From positions 1,699,664 to 1,763,663 of the forward strand of contig NZ_LMHJ01000001.1 in the NCBI RefSeq assembly GCF_001427795.1: a stretch of DNA of 64,000 bases, in the 5' to 3' direction. This document shows positions 18,332-26,040 of the stretch, piece by piece; within the stretch, counting starts at the first letter, position 1; each line of letters opens with the position of its first letter. The DNA is from Nocardioides sp. Root682. Its GTDB lineage: Bacteria > Actinomycetota > Actinomycetes > Propionibacteriales > Nocardioidaceae. The notes beneath the pieces were generated by a model. The model was not told the origin of the DNA. It saw only the letters and a list, made by a program, of their open reading frames with translations, and made no database searches. Position numbers and translations under genes: made by a program.

Positions 18332-18361
18332 GGCCTGAAAGGCCCGCACTCCGGGCGAAGC

Positions 18362-18404
18362 GTCGTCACCCGACCAGTACCCACGAGACTGGTCGGGTGA
18401 CGAC
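18362..18404 (+). promoter_or_regulatory. 17-bp perfect inverted repeat spanning the MFS start codon
   Basis: Arms 18362-18378 and 18388-18404 are exact reverse complements with a 9-nt loop. The GTG start codon (18397-18399) lies inside the right arm. The dyad could be the terminator of the upstream gene, a repressor operator, or an mRNA hairpin hiding the start. No ribosome-binding site is visible. Confidence 0.6.
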
Positions 18405-19767
18405 TTCCCGGAGCCCGGACCGCTGGCTCTTCGCGACGCTCGCCGCCGTCACCACGGTCACCGCGATCGTCAGCAGCCTCGGCGCTCCCCTGGTCCCCAG
18501 CATCGCCAGCCGGTACGACGTCCCGATCAGCACCGCGCAGTGGATCCTGACCGCGACGCTGATCATCGCGGCTGCCGCCACCCCGGCCCTCGGCCGCTGG
18601 GGCAGCGGTCGCCTGCGCCGCCCCGTCATCCTCGGCGCGCTCGGCGTCGTCCTGGTCGGCACCGTGCTGGCCGCCGTACCGCTGGGGATCGGTCCGCTGA
18701 TCGCCGGGCGGGCCCTGCAGGGGGTGGGGCTGGCGCTCTCCCCGCTGACGATGGCCGTCGCCCGCGACGTCTGGTCCGGCGACCGTCTCGCGTCGCGGCT
18801 GTCGTTGCTCTCGATCGCCACCGTGGCCGGCGCAGGGCTGGGCTACCCGATCACCGGCTTGCTCGCCGAGTACGCGGGCGTCAGCGGTGCCTACGCGTTC
18901 GGCGCCCTGCTCGTCGCGCTCAGCCTCGGCCTCGCGGTCCGCCACCTGCCCCACCACGCCGAGGGAGTGCCCCAGGCCGTCGACCTGCCGAGCGTCGCGC
19001 TGGTCGCGACCGGCATGGTCTGCACGCTGCTGGCCGTCAGCGAGGGAGAGCGCTGGGGCTGGCTGTCGGCTCCGGTCCTTCTCCTCGCCGTCGGCGGGAT
19101 CGCACTGCTGGCCGGCTGGATCGCCCGCACGGTCCGGGTCACCCGCGATGGTGGCCAGCCGCTCGTCGACCTCCGCCTGGCCACCCGGCCGGGCGTCCTG
19201 GGGCCGAACCTGGTCGGCATCGCCCTCGCCTTCGCGATGTACGGCATGCTGACCATCGTCGTCCTGCTGGTGCGCAACGACAGCAGCGCCGGGTGGGGCC
19301 TGGACCGCGGCCCCCTCAGCGCCGGGCTCGTGCTGGTCCCGTACGCGTTGCTGAGCGTCGCCGCCAGCCGGGTGGCGTTGCGGATGGCGCGTCGCTTCGG
19401 CCCCCACGTCCTGCTCCCCATCGGCTCGACGATCTTTGCGTCGTCCCTGGTCATGCTGACGCTCTGGCACGACACCTTCACCCAGGCCCTGGTCGCGATG
19501 GCGGTCGGCGGCCTCGGCAGCGGCTTCACGTTCTCCTCGCTGCCGATGCTGATCGTGCCCCACGTCCCGGCAGCGGAGACGGGCAGCGCGATGGCGTTCA
19601 ACCAGCTGCTCCGCTACCTCGGCTTCTCCGTGGGCTCGGCCACGAGCGTCGCCCTGCTCGCGGTGTACGGCGGCCACGAGACCGCCTTCCGGGCGACCGC
19701 GCTGACGATGGCCGGCGCGTGCCTGGTGGCCGCGGCCGTCGTACCCCTGGGACGCCTGCGGCGCTGA
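18397..19767 (+). CDS. MFS transporter
   Basis: A 456-aa major facilitator permease with hydrophobic segments throughout. TM1-TM2 has AIVSSLGAPLVPSIA and a loop GRWGSGRLRRP. TM4-TM5 has IAGRALQGVGLAL (the antiporter-type motif) and a GLGYPITGLLAEYAG stretch. It belongs with drug-efflux-like families, but the substrate is unknown. The GTG is the only reasonable start, since membrane segment 1 begins about 12 residues later. No regulator gene is adjacent; the perfect dyad over the start may provide control. Confidence 0.82.
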   Translation: MTTSRSPDRWLFATLAAVTTVTAIVSSLGAPLVPSIASRYDVPISTAQWILTATLIIAAAATPALGRWGSGRLRRPVILGALGVVLVGTVLAAVPLGIGPLIAGRALQGVGLALSPLTMAVARDVWSGDRLASRLSLLSIATVAGAGLGYPITGLLAEYAGVSGAYAFGALLVALSLGLAVRHLPHHAEGVPQAVDLPSVALVATGMVCTLLAVSEGERWGWLSAPVLLLAVGGIALLAGWIARTVRVTRDGGQPLVDLRLATRPGVLGPNLVGIALAFAMYGMLTIVVLLVRNDSSAGWGLDRGPLSAGLVLVPYALLSVAASRVALRMARRFGPHVLLPIGSTIFASSLVMLTLWHDTFTQALVAMAVGGLGSGFTFSSLPMLIVPHVPAAETGSAMAFNQLLRYLGFSVGSATSVALLAVYGGHETAFRATALTMAGACLVAAAVVPLGRLRR

Positions 19768-19803
19768 CATCCACCACCCAGGCACCGTGGAGGGACCGGC
19801 AGG

Positions 19804-19858
19804 TCCACCACTCGTCCACTTCCGGCCGGATTCACCCCGAAACCGGTCGAGTGGTGGA
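19804..19858. repeat. Long-loop inverted repeat upstream of the AbiEi/DUF559 gene
   Basis: TCCACCACTCG (19804-19814) and CGAGTGGTGGA (19848-19858) are perfect 11-bp arms 33 nt apart. The 153-nt spacer between the MFS stop and the next gene holds this dyad and no other clear signal. It could be a terminator or an autoregulatory site; AbiEi-type proteins bind inverted repeats upstream of their own genes. Confidence 0.45.
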
Positions 19859-19920
19859 TCGGTAGGGACCCTGTGGATGACCAAGTGCACCGGCGGCGCT
19901 GATGACCGACGATCTCTGGC

Positions 19921-20790
19921 ATGCGTCCGTCGGAAGTGCTGCGAGAGAGCGGTGGCGTCGCCGACACCGCCGTCCTTCGCGCGCGCTGCGGAAGGAAGGC
20001 GATCAAGCGAGCGCTGGAATCGGGCGACATCATCCGGCTGCGCCGGGGTGTGTACGGCGTCCCGGGAATCGCTGAGGCGCAGCTGCGATCGATCGAGTTG
20101 TCCGCAACGATCGTCGGCCCGTCGGCTGCGTTGATCTGGGAGTGGAAGCTCAAGCACCTCCCGGAGCGACCGCACCTTGCCCTGTTCAAGGGCCGCGCGC
20201 TCACGCGTCGTCAGCGTGCTCAGATCGTCCCGCACTGGTGGTCCTCCCGGGGCGATGTCCTCATCAACGCCCAGGGGGCCTGTGTCCAGACGCCGCTGGC
20301 GACGGCCGTTCACTGTCTCCGGACGATGCCCTTCGACGAGGCACTCGCTGTTGCCGACTCAGCCCTGCGGTCCGGGCTGGTGACCCGCGACGACCTGCTC
20401 ATCGCCATCGCGTCCGCGCCGCGCATCGGGCGCGCCCGGGCCGAGGCCGTGGCGCGAGCGGCTGACCGTCGCTCAGCGAACCCCTTCGAGTCAGTACTAC
20501 GGGCAATCTGTCGAGATGTGCGTGGCCTCGATGTCGAGCCGCAAGTGCAGATCGGTCCGTATCGGGTCGACCTCGCAGACCGTCACCGGCGCATGGTGAT
20601 CGAGGCGGAATCGCGGGAATGGCACGCTGGACCGGCCGAGCACAACGCGGACATTCGCCGCTACACGACCTTGGTGCGCGAAGGGTGGCTGGTGATTCGG
20701 TTCAGCTACGACGACGTGATGAACGACCCTGGTTACGTGCTCGAGGTTCTGCGCGACGTCCTTCGTCTGGCCCCGGTTCGGGCAGCGTGA
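19921..20790 (+). CDS. AbiEi-type winged-helix fused to DUF559 nuclease-like domain
   Basis: 289 aa. The N-terminal part (about 1-60: CGRKAIKRALESGDIIRLRRGVYG) is the winged helix of AbiEi antitoxins. The middle region resembles the AbiEi C-terminal domain (TPLATAVHCLRTMPFDEALAVAD). The C-terminal 100 residues are DUF559, a Vsr/PD-(D/E)xK-like fold, with YRVDLADRHRRMVIEAE and VREGWLVIRFSYDDVM. In this fold the D and E residues normally bind metal. No AbiEii nucleotidyltransferase toxin is next to it. The family is abundant in actinobacteria and its role is unproven; phage defence or DNA repair are candidates. Confidence 0.8.
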   Translation: MRPSEVLRESGGVADTAVLRARCGRKAIKRALESGDIIRLRRGVYGVPGIAEAQLRSIELSATIVGPSAALIWEWKLKHLPERPHLALFKGRALTRRQRAQIVPHWWSSRGDVLINAQGACVQTPLATAVHCLRTMPFDEALAVADSALRSGLVTRDDLLIAIASAPRIGRARAEAVARAADRRSANPFESVLRAICRDVRGLDVEPQVQIGPYRVDLADRHRRMVIEAESREWHAGPAEHNADIRRYTTLVREGWLVIRFSYDDVMNDPGYVLEVLRDVLRLAPVRAA

Positions 20791-20803
20791 GACGACGAGC
20801 AGG

Positions 20804-21583
20804 TCAGCGACCGAAGGTCGGCTTCTCCTTGGCCAGGAATGCCCGGACACCCTCGTTGAAGTCGGGGCCGGTGTAGACCTCGCGGAGCCGCGCCTCCTCG
20901 CCCTCGGGCGAGGCCTCGAGAGCCTGCGCGTAGGTGAGCAGCTGCTGCTTGGTGACTTCGAGCGTGACCCGAGAGGCCTGGCTGATGCCACCGACCAGCG
21001 AAGCGATCTCGGCGTCCAGGGCAGCGGCGTCGGCCACCGACGCGACCAGGGCGCCGACGGAGGAGGCGCGGTCGGCGGAGATCAGACGGGAGGCGAGCAG
21101 CATCTCGCGGGTGAGGGACTCGCCGAAGACGGCCTGGCACCGGTAGAGGACCGTTCCGGACAGGGCGTTGCCGAGGGTCCGGGCGATCGGGTAGCCGAAC
21201 TTCGAGGCGGTGGTCGCGACCCGCAGGTCGCAGTGGGTGGCGACCGCGAGCCCGCCGCCGACACACACGCCGTCGATGGCGGCGATGGTGACCTGGGGCA
21301 GCGACCAGAGCCGCTCGAACATCTCCCGGATCCAGTTCTCGTAGTCGACCGCATCGGCCTCGAGGAAGTCGCTGATCTCATTGCCGGCCGCGAACGCCTT
21401 GCCGCCGGCACCGCGCAGCACCACGACCCCGACGGATCGGTCGGCGGCGGTCTCCTCCCAGAGCTCGCGCATCTGCGCGTACATCGCCTTGGTGAAGGCG
21501 TTGCGGCGCTCCGGTCGGTTGAAGGTCACCTCGAGCACACCGGGGCCGAGGCGGTCCCGTTCGATCAACAGGTCGTCAGTCAC
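20804..21583 (-). CDS. Enoyl-CoA hydratase/isomerase family protein
   Basis: A 259-aa crotonase-fold enzyme. The oxyanion-hole segments are AFAAGNEISDFLEA and IAAIDGVCVGGGLAVATHCDLRVA. The first catalytic glutamate position of true hydratases is not obvious (VGGGLAVATHCDL lacks the usual Glu after GGG), so a different crotonase activity is possible. The GTG start lies inside the 3' end of vanZ (8-nt overlap), making it the last gene of the gpgS-folP2 operon. It shows no obvious functional link to its neighbours. Confidence 0.85.
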   Translation of the reverse strand: MTDDLLIERDRLGPGVLEVTFNRPERRNAFTKAMYAQMRELWEETAADRSVGVVVLRGAGGKAFAAGNEISDFLEADAVDYENWIREMFERLWSLPQVTIAAIDGVCVGGGLAVATHCDLRVATTASKFGYPIARTLGNALSGTVLYRCQAVFGESLTREMLLASRLISADRASSVGALVASVADAAALDAEIASLVGGISQASRVTLEVTKQQLLTYAQALEASPEGEEARLREVYTGPDFNEGVRAFLAKEKPTFGR

Positions 21584-21959
21584 GGCCCGAGGGTACGGCG
21601 CGCAGCAGTGCATCCCGTACCGGCGTCCGGCTGGTGAGGACTCCCAGGCCCACCCCGGCCGCGTTCGCGACCGCGTCGCGCCAGTCCATCGTCCGGTCGG
21701 CGGTGAGCGTGCCCTGCCCGATCTCCATGGCGACGCCGTAGGACACGGCGAAGATCGCGGCCCAGAGCAGGGGTCGCCCGGGACGGAAGAGCTGCACGCC
21801 CGCGGCCGCGACCAGGAAGTACGTCGACAGGTGCATCCACTTGTCACTGGCAGGCACGTCCGGTCCGGACCTGGGCGCCCCGAGCGAGGCGTACGCGACC
21901 GCGACGAGCAGCGCGACCCACAGCCCGAGCCAGAGCCAGGGCAGGCGGAAGGCCTTCAC
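21576..21959 (-). CDS. VanZ family membrane protein
   Basis: A 127-aa integral membrane protein with three to four helices. The conserved pieces are SDKWMHLSTYFLVAAAG and EIGQGTLTADRTMDWRDAVANAAGVGLG, typical of VanZ-like proteins. Those are linked to teicoplanin tolerance in enterococci but have no defined role in actinobacteria. GTG 21959 overlaps the rhomboid stop by 4 nt. Confidence 0.85.
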   Translation of the reverse strand: MKAFRLPWLWLGLWVALLVAVAYASLGAPRSGPDVPASDKWMHLSTYFLVAAAGVQLFRPGRPLLWAAIFAVSYGVAMEIGQGTLTADRTMDWRDAVANAAGVGLGVLTSRTPVRDALLRAVPSGRD

Positions 21960-22549
21960 CGGCGCCTGCCGGCGAGCCCGCGCTCGCTGACCACGACGGC
22001 CGCGAGCACCCCCGCGATCGCGCCGAACAGGTGGCCCTGCCAGGAGACTCCGGGCTGACCGGGCAGCACGCCCCACAGCACTCCGCCGTACACCAGCAGC
22101 ACGGCCACGCCGATCCCGATCTCGAGCGGCTTGCGGTCGACCAGGCCCTGCACCACGAGGTAGGTGAGCCAGCCGAAGATCAGGCCGGAGGCGCCGATGT
22201 GGACCGAGTGGTCGCCCGCGACCAGCCAGACCGCCAGTCCGCCGACCAGCCAGATCACTGCGGTCGCGACGAGGCCGCGTGCGATGCCGGTGGCCAGCGT
22301 CAGGAATCCCAGCACCAGCGCGGGCACGGTGTTGGCGACCAGGTGTCCCCAACCGCCGTGCAGGAGCGGGGCCGCCAGGATGCCGAGCAGCCCCTCGTCG
22401 GAGCGGGGCCGGATCCCCCAGCCGTCGAGCCGGTGCGAGGCGGCGACGTCGATCCCCTCGATGACCCAGAGCACGGCGACGAACCCGGCCGCGCCGACTG
22501 CTGCCACCTGCCACGCCGGCCGCTCGCTGCTCTGGATGCTCATGGGCAT
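21956..22549 (-). CDS. Rhomboid family intramembrane serine protease
   Basis: A 197-aa protease with six predicted membrane helices. The catalytic dyad is seen as GASGLIFG (Ser in helix 4) and WQGHLFGAIAG (His in helix 6), and LLHGGWGHLVANT is the helix 2 signature with its conserved His and Asn. It should cleave membrane proteins within the bilayer; the substrate is unknown. ATG 22549 shares a base with the preceding stop (TGATG); an ATG 6 nt further in is possible. Confidence 0.9.
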   Translation of the reverse strand: MPMSIQSSERPAWQVAAVGAAGFVAVLWVIEGIDVAASHRLDGWGIRPRSDEGLLGILAAPLLHGGWGHLVANTVPALVLGFLTLATGIARGLVATAVIWLVGGLAVWLVAGDHSVHIGASGLIFGWLTYLVVQGLVDRKPLEIGIGVAVLLVYGGVLWGVLPGQPGVSWQGHLFGAIAGVLAAVVVSERGLAGRRR

Positions 22550-23040
22550 CAGTCTGCCGCGTCGCCCCACACCGCGACCCAGTACTGGACACCGAAGGGC
22601 AGGTCGTCGTAGAGCACGTCCGCCTCCACGAGGGTCCTGCCGGCGAGCGCGTCCAGCGCAGCGACGTCGGCCCACAGCTCGGCTGCCAACCCGGGGTCTG
22701 CCGAGCCCAGGTCCGCGCGCAACGCGGCGTCGAAGCCCTCGGCCCGCTCGTCGAAGTGCCCCGGCGCCTTCTCGGTACGACGCCCCGAACCGTTGGCGAC
22801 GACGAGGAGCCCGGTCTCGTCGGACTCGACGACCAGTGACCCAGCGGCACGCACCAGCGCTGCCCCGACCCGTCCTCCCGAGCCACCGGACGCGACGACC
22901 CGGATCCGCGGACCGAGCCGACCCACCGCGGCCAGGCAGGCCGCACGCAGCTCCGCGACCGGGTCCTCCAGCGACGCATAGCGTGGCAGCAGCGCCAGCA
23001 CTCCCGGCACCAGTGCGGCCGGGTGCACCTGCGCGCTCAC
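22549..23040 (-). CDS. LigB-like (class III extradiol dioxygenase subunit B-like) protein, short
   Basis: 163 aa, similar to actinobacterial proteins annotated as class III extradiol dioxygenase subunit B-like. The recognisable pieces are PAALVPGVLALLP at the N-terminus and VVANGSGRRTEKAPGHFDERAEGFD in the middle. Homologues are usually longer (around 220-240 aa) and the metal-binding histidines of true dioxygenases are not apparent, so enzyme activity is doubtful. It overlaps folP2 by 4 nt and the rhomboid gene by 1 nt. This placement is conserved in relatives, but the function is unknown. Confidence 0.65.
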   Translation of the reverse strand: MSAQVHPAALVPGVLALLPRYASLEDPVAELRAACLAAVGRLGPRIRVVASGGSGGRVGAALVRAAGSLVVESDETGLLVVANGSGRRTEKAPGHFDERAEGFDAALRADLGSADPGLAAELWADVAALDALAGRTLVEADVLYDDLPFGVQYWVAVWGDAAD

Positions 23041-23900
23041 TGCAGCCCCCGGATCGCGCGCAGGGGCGGGCGGCGACCGGCGATGGACCACACCATGTCG
23101 ACGGTCTGGCGGGTCTCGACCACCTGGTGCACGCGGTAGATCCTGGCGCCGGCGAGGGCACAGACGGACGTGGCCGCCAGCGTCCCGAGAAGCCGCTCCC
23201 CCACCTCCATGCCCAGCGTCTCGCCGACGAAGTCCTTGTTGGACAGCGACACCAGCACCGGCCACCCCGTGGCGACCATCTCTCCCAGGCGTCGGGTGAC
23301 CTCGAGGGAGTGGAAGGTGTTCTTGCCGAAGTCGTGGGCCGGGTCGATCACGATCGACTCCCGCGCGACGCCGGCGGCCAGTGCGCGCTCGGCGTAGGCC
23401 ACGGTGTCGGCGATCGCGGAGGCGACCACGTCGTCGTACTCGATCCGGTAGGGGCGGGTCCGGGGCGTCACTCCTCCGGTGTGCGTGCAGACGATCGCTG
23501 CTCCCCACTGGGCCGCGACGTCGACGAGCTCGGGGTCGGCTCCACCCCATGCGTCGTTGAGGACGTCGGCACCGGCTTCGCAGACGGCCGCGCCGACCTC
23601 GGCGCGCCAGGTGTCGACCGAGATCACCAGGCCTGGCCACTCCGCCCGCACCCGGGCCACGAAGTCCACGACCCGCGCCTTCTCCTCGGCGGCCGAGATC
23701 TCGACGCCCGGGGCGGCCTTGATGCCGCCGATGTCGACGATCTCGGCGCCCTGCGCCACCACCTCGGCCACCCTTGCGAACGCGGCGTCCTCGGCCCAGG
23801 TCGCGCCCTTGTCGAAGAAGGAGTCGGGTGTCCGGTTGACGATGGCCATCATCAACGTGTCGTCGTCGCCGAAGGTGTGGCGACCGAGAGCAAGGGTCAC
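23037..23900 (-). CDS. folP2: Dihydropteroate synthase homologue FolP2
   Basis: A 287-aa TIM-barrel protein of the pterin-binding family. The first loop is MAIVNRTPDSFFDKG, and IDPAHDFGKNTFHS, VLVSLSNKDFVGE and RVHQVVETRQTVDM match the pterin and late loops. The normal loop-2 sequence (GGESTRPG, which contacts pABA) is replaced by GGIKAAPG. That substitution, and the gpgS neighbour, point to the FolP2 paralogue, which in mycobacteria lacks dihydropteroate synthase activity. True role unknown. GTG start, with 4-nt overlaps at both ends. Confidence 0.85.
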   Translation of the reverse strand: MTLALGRHTFGDDDTLMMAIVNRTPDSFFDKGATWAEDAAFARVAEVVAQGAEIVDIGGIKAAPGVEISAAEEKARVVDFVARVRAEWPGLVISVDTWRAEVGAAVCEAGADVLNDAWGGADPELVDVAAQWGAAIVCTHTGGVTPRTRPYRIEYDDVVASAIADTVAYAERALAAGVARESIVIDPAHDFGKNTFHSLEVTRRLGEMVATGWPVLVSLSNKDFVGETLGMEVGERLLGTLAATSVCALAGARIYRVHQVVETRQTVDMVWSIAGRRPPLRAIRGLQ

Positions 23901-24784
23901 AGCAGGTCCTTTGCCGGCGGGCGTTCATGAATCGGTACGGCGTGCTCGACCGGCTGCAGCCCGCGGAGGTACTGCCGCAGCACCGGGTCCTGCGCAGCAG
24001 CGACGTCGACCCGCGCCAACGCCGCCGCAAGGATCTGCGTCGCCATCCCGCCCAGGTCGCGCAGCGCCTGGTGCCGGTGCGCGCGCACGCCCAGGTCGAC
24101 CTGCGCGAGAGCCTCCGTCCCACCGGCGCGCACGGTGTCGATCAGCGCTGCCAGCTCCACCGCGTAGCCGCTGGGCACGGGGAGGCCGGCGAACCAGGAC
24201 CGCCGTACGGCCCACTCACCCGCCAACGGCTGGACCAACCCACCGAGCTCGGGGAACAACAGGGCGATCAGCGGGCGGGCGACGAGCTCGGTGACCCGGC
24301 CGCCTTCGAGGGGGCCGTCGGCACCGGGCCGGTCGTAGAAGCCCTTGACCAGCTGCACCTCGGGCGAGCTCAGCAGCGGCCCCAGGAGTCCCGGCACGAA
24401 GTGGGTGTCCCAGTCGTGGAGGTCGGCGTCCATGAACACCACGAGCTCGCCGCTGGTGACGAACAGCGACTTCCACATCGCCTCGCCCTTGCCGGGGTGC
24501 GTGCCGAGGTCGGGGCGGATCTCCGCGGACCGGTGCACGCGGGCGCCCGCCGACACCGCGACGGCGAAGGTGTCGTCGACGGAGTCGCTGTCGATGACGA
24601 CGATCTCGTCGACGAGCGCCACGGTCTCCATCAGCGCCTCGCGCACCCGGGTGACGACGGCGCCCACCGTCGCGGCCTCGTTGCGGGCCGGCACGACCAG
24701 GCTGACGCGCTGTCCCAGCGCCATCTTCTGACCCAGAAGTCCCTCGAGGCTCCAGTCGTCCCAGTGGGCGGCGCGGATCCCCAT
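23897..24784 (-). CDS. gpgS: Glucosyl-3-phosphoglycerate synthase GpgS
   Basis: A 295-aa GT-A (GT81) enzyme that transfers glucose from UDP-glucose to 3-phosphoglycerate. This is the first step to glucosylglycerate and, in mycobacteria, methylglucose lipopolysaccharide. Motifs are LVVPARNEAATVGAVV, EIVVIDSDSVDDT, PGKGEAMWKSL and the metal-binding FMDADLHDWD; later PLAGEWAVRR and PSGYAVELAALID bind the acceptor. ATG 24784 is chosen because TAGGTT lies 7 nt before it (leaderless); a TTG at 24793 is less likely. First gene of the six-gene overlapping operon running to 20804. Confidence 0.93.
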   Translation of the reverse strand: MGIRAAHWDDWSLEGLLGQKMALGQRVSLVVPARNEAATVGAVVTRVREALMETVALVDEIVVIDSDSVDDTFAVAVSAGARVHRSAEIRPDLGTHPGKGEAMWKSLFVTSGELVVFMDADLHDWDTHFVPGLLGPLLSSPEVQLVKGFYDRPGADGPLEGGRVTELVARPLIALLFPELGGLVQPLAGEWAVRRSWFAGLPVPSGYAVELAALIDTVRAGGTEALAQVDLGVRAHRHQALRDLGGMATQILAAALARVDVAAAQDPVLRQYLRGLQPVEHAVPIHERPPAKDLL

Positions 24785-24791
24785 GCTCGCC

Positions 24792-24797
24792 AACCTA
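24792..24797 (-). promoter_or_regulatory. -10 element for the gpgS operon (leaderless)
   Basis: TAGGTT on the minus strand with a 7-nt spacer to ATG 24784. It should drive gpgS-folP2-LigB-like-rhomboid-vanZ-echA, since these genes overlap and no other promoter is visible between them. Confidence 0.45.
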
Positions 24798-24897
24798 CCG
24801 GCAGGGAACGCTCACCAACTTCGGTGCCCCAGCAAGGGAAACGGGTGTACCGTCGGGCCATCTCGGGACCGGGCGCTCCCTCCCCCCTGGAGTTCAC

Positions 24898-25080
24898 ATG
24901 TCCTTCCGCCGTTGGCGTCGCAAGATGCGATGCCTGCTCAAACACGGTCCGCGCCGTTGTCCGCACATCGAACGACACGGGCGCAGGTCGAAGCACCGAC
25001 CACAACCGCAACCCGCGCCGTTCAGGCCCGAGCCACTTCCACAGACACGATCCGCGACCGGGCGCCACGCCCTGCACTGA
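24898..25080 (+). CDS. Small, highly basic hypothetical protein
   Basis: A 60-aa frame rich in Arg, His and Pro (starts MSFRRWRRKMRCLL, with three Cys) and no hydrophobic segment. Support: TGGAG 7 nt before the ATG, and a TACCGT hexamer at 24848-24853 that would give a leader of about 38 nt. Against: unusual codon use with many A/T-ending codons, and no recognisable family. It fills most of the 308-nt gap between the divergent or convergent minus-strand genes gpgS and amidase. It may be real or a random frame. Confidence 0.35.
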   Translation: MSFRRWRRKMRCLLKHGPRRCPHIERHGRRSKHRPQPQPAPFRPEPLPQTRSATGRHALH

Positions 25081-25092
25081 CGGCTCCACCGG

Positions 25093-25956
25093 TCACTGCA
25101 CCAGATAGCTCCGGATCGCCTGCGCGAGGGCCCGGGCGTACCGCCGCCTGCCCACCGCGCTCTCGACCAGCGCAGCGTCCGCAGGATCGCGCATGTTGGC
25201 GAGCTCCACCATCACGGTCGGCACGTCGGACAGGTTCAGGGTGCCGAGGTCGGAGCGGACGTCGATCCCGTTCCTCCCGGCGTACGACGACGCCGGGAAC
25301 CCCGCCGCCTCCAGGGCATCGCGTACGTCGACCGCGAGCCTGCGTGACGGTTGGACGATGTCGTCGGTCCAGCCGTCGAGCACGCCCGGCCGGATCACGT
25401 GGAACCCACGGAACCTCCCGTGGGCCGAGCCCGTCGCGACGCCGTCCGCGTGGATGCTCAGCCGGAGGTCGGCCGTGGGTCCCGCCTCGCCCGGGTTGCC
25501 GATCGTCCCGCGCTCGTCCACGCACGGACCCCAGAGGTCATCGGAGTTGCTGGCGCGGGTCAGGACCACCCGCGCGCCGAGGCGCCGCAGGATCCGCCGC
25601 GCCGCAACAGCCACCTCCCAGTTGAAAGTGGCCTCGGGGTAGCCCGCGTTGGTGGCCGCACCGGTGGTGTTGCACTCCTTCTCGAACCCGCCCGCGTCGA
25701 CGGGCCGGGCGATCTCGGAACGGAAGTGCCGGTTGCCCAGCTGGTGGCCGGGGTCGAGCACCACCACCTTCCCCGCCAACGGCTTCGTCGAGGTGGTCGA
25801 GGGAGGCTCGCTCGGTCCCACGCTCGTCGAGTGCCCGTCGCGAGGAACGAGCGACGGCGTGTCTCGACCGGGTGGCCCGTCGCCACTGCAGCCACCAGCC
25901 AGAACAGCCACCAGCACCATCGCGACCCCACAGGCACTTCGACCGCTCCGACTCAT
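25093..25956 (-). CDS. N-acetylmuramoyl-L-alanine amidase (Amidase_3), lipoprotein
   Basis: A 287-aa zinc amidase that removes stem peptides from peptidoglycan. The lipobox VLAGGCSG makes it a membrane-anchored lipoprotein, followed by a Ser/Thr/Pro linker of about 40 residues. In the catalytic domain VVLDPGHQLG gives the first zinc His, a Glu follows in the FNWEVA region, LRLSIHADGV gives the second His, and VPTVMVELANMRD contains the catalytic Glu. ATG 25956 is preferred over GTG 25965: TAAGGT (25964-25969) is both 7 nt upstream as a -10 and contains AAGG. Confidence 0.88.
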   Translation of the reverse strand: MSRSGRSACGVAMVLVAVLAGGCSGDGPPGRDTPSLVPRDGHSTSVGPSEPPSTTSTKPLAGKVVVLDPGHQLGNRHFRSEIARPVDAGGFEKECNTTGAATNAGYPEATFNWEVAVAARRILRRLGARVVLTRASNSDDLWGPCVDERGTIGNPGEAGPTADLRLSIHADGVATGSAHGRFRGFHVIRPGVLDGWTDDIVQPSRRLAVDVRDALEAAGFPASSYAGRNGIDVRSDLGTLNLSDVPTVMVELANMRDPADAALVESAVGRRRYARALAQAIRSYLVQ

Positions 25957-25963
25957 CCCCATC

Positions 25964-25969
25964 ACCTTA
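25964..25969 (-). promoter_or_regulatory. -10 element for the amidase gene (leaderless)
   Basis: TAAGGT on the minus strand, 7-nt spacer to ATG 25956. The AAGG inside it could alternatively serve as a ribosome site if transcription starts further upstream. Confidence 0.4.
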
Positions 25970-26040
25970 GGGCCGCCGGGGTGGCCTGCGCGTACTGTCG
26001 AAAGACGTGGCCATCCAGGCCCCCTCAGAGAGTTGCGCCG

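Noticed and set aside
18253..20313. 686-codon minus-strand open frame
   Set aside because: It spans the MFS and AbiEi/DUF559 genes on the other strand and has a low-complexity Arg/Gly/Asp composition with no motif.
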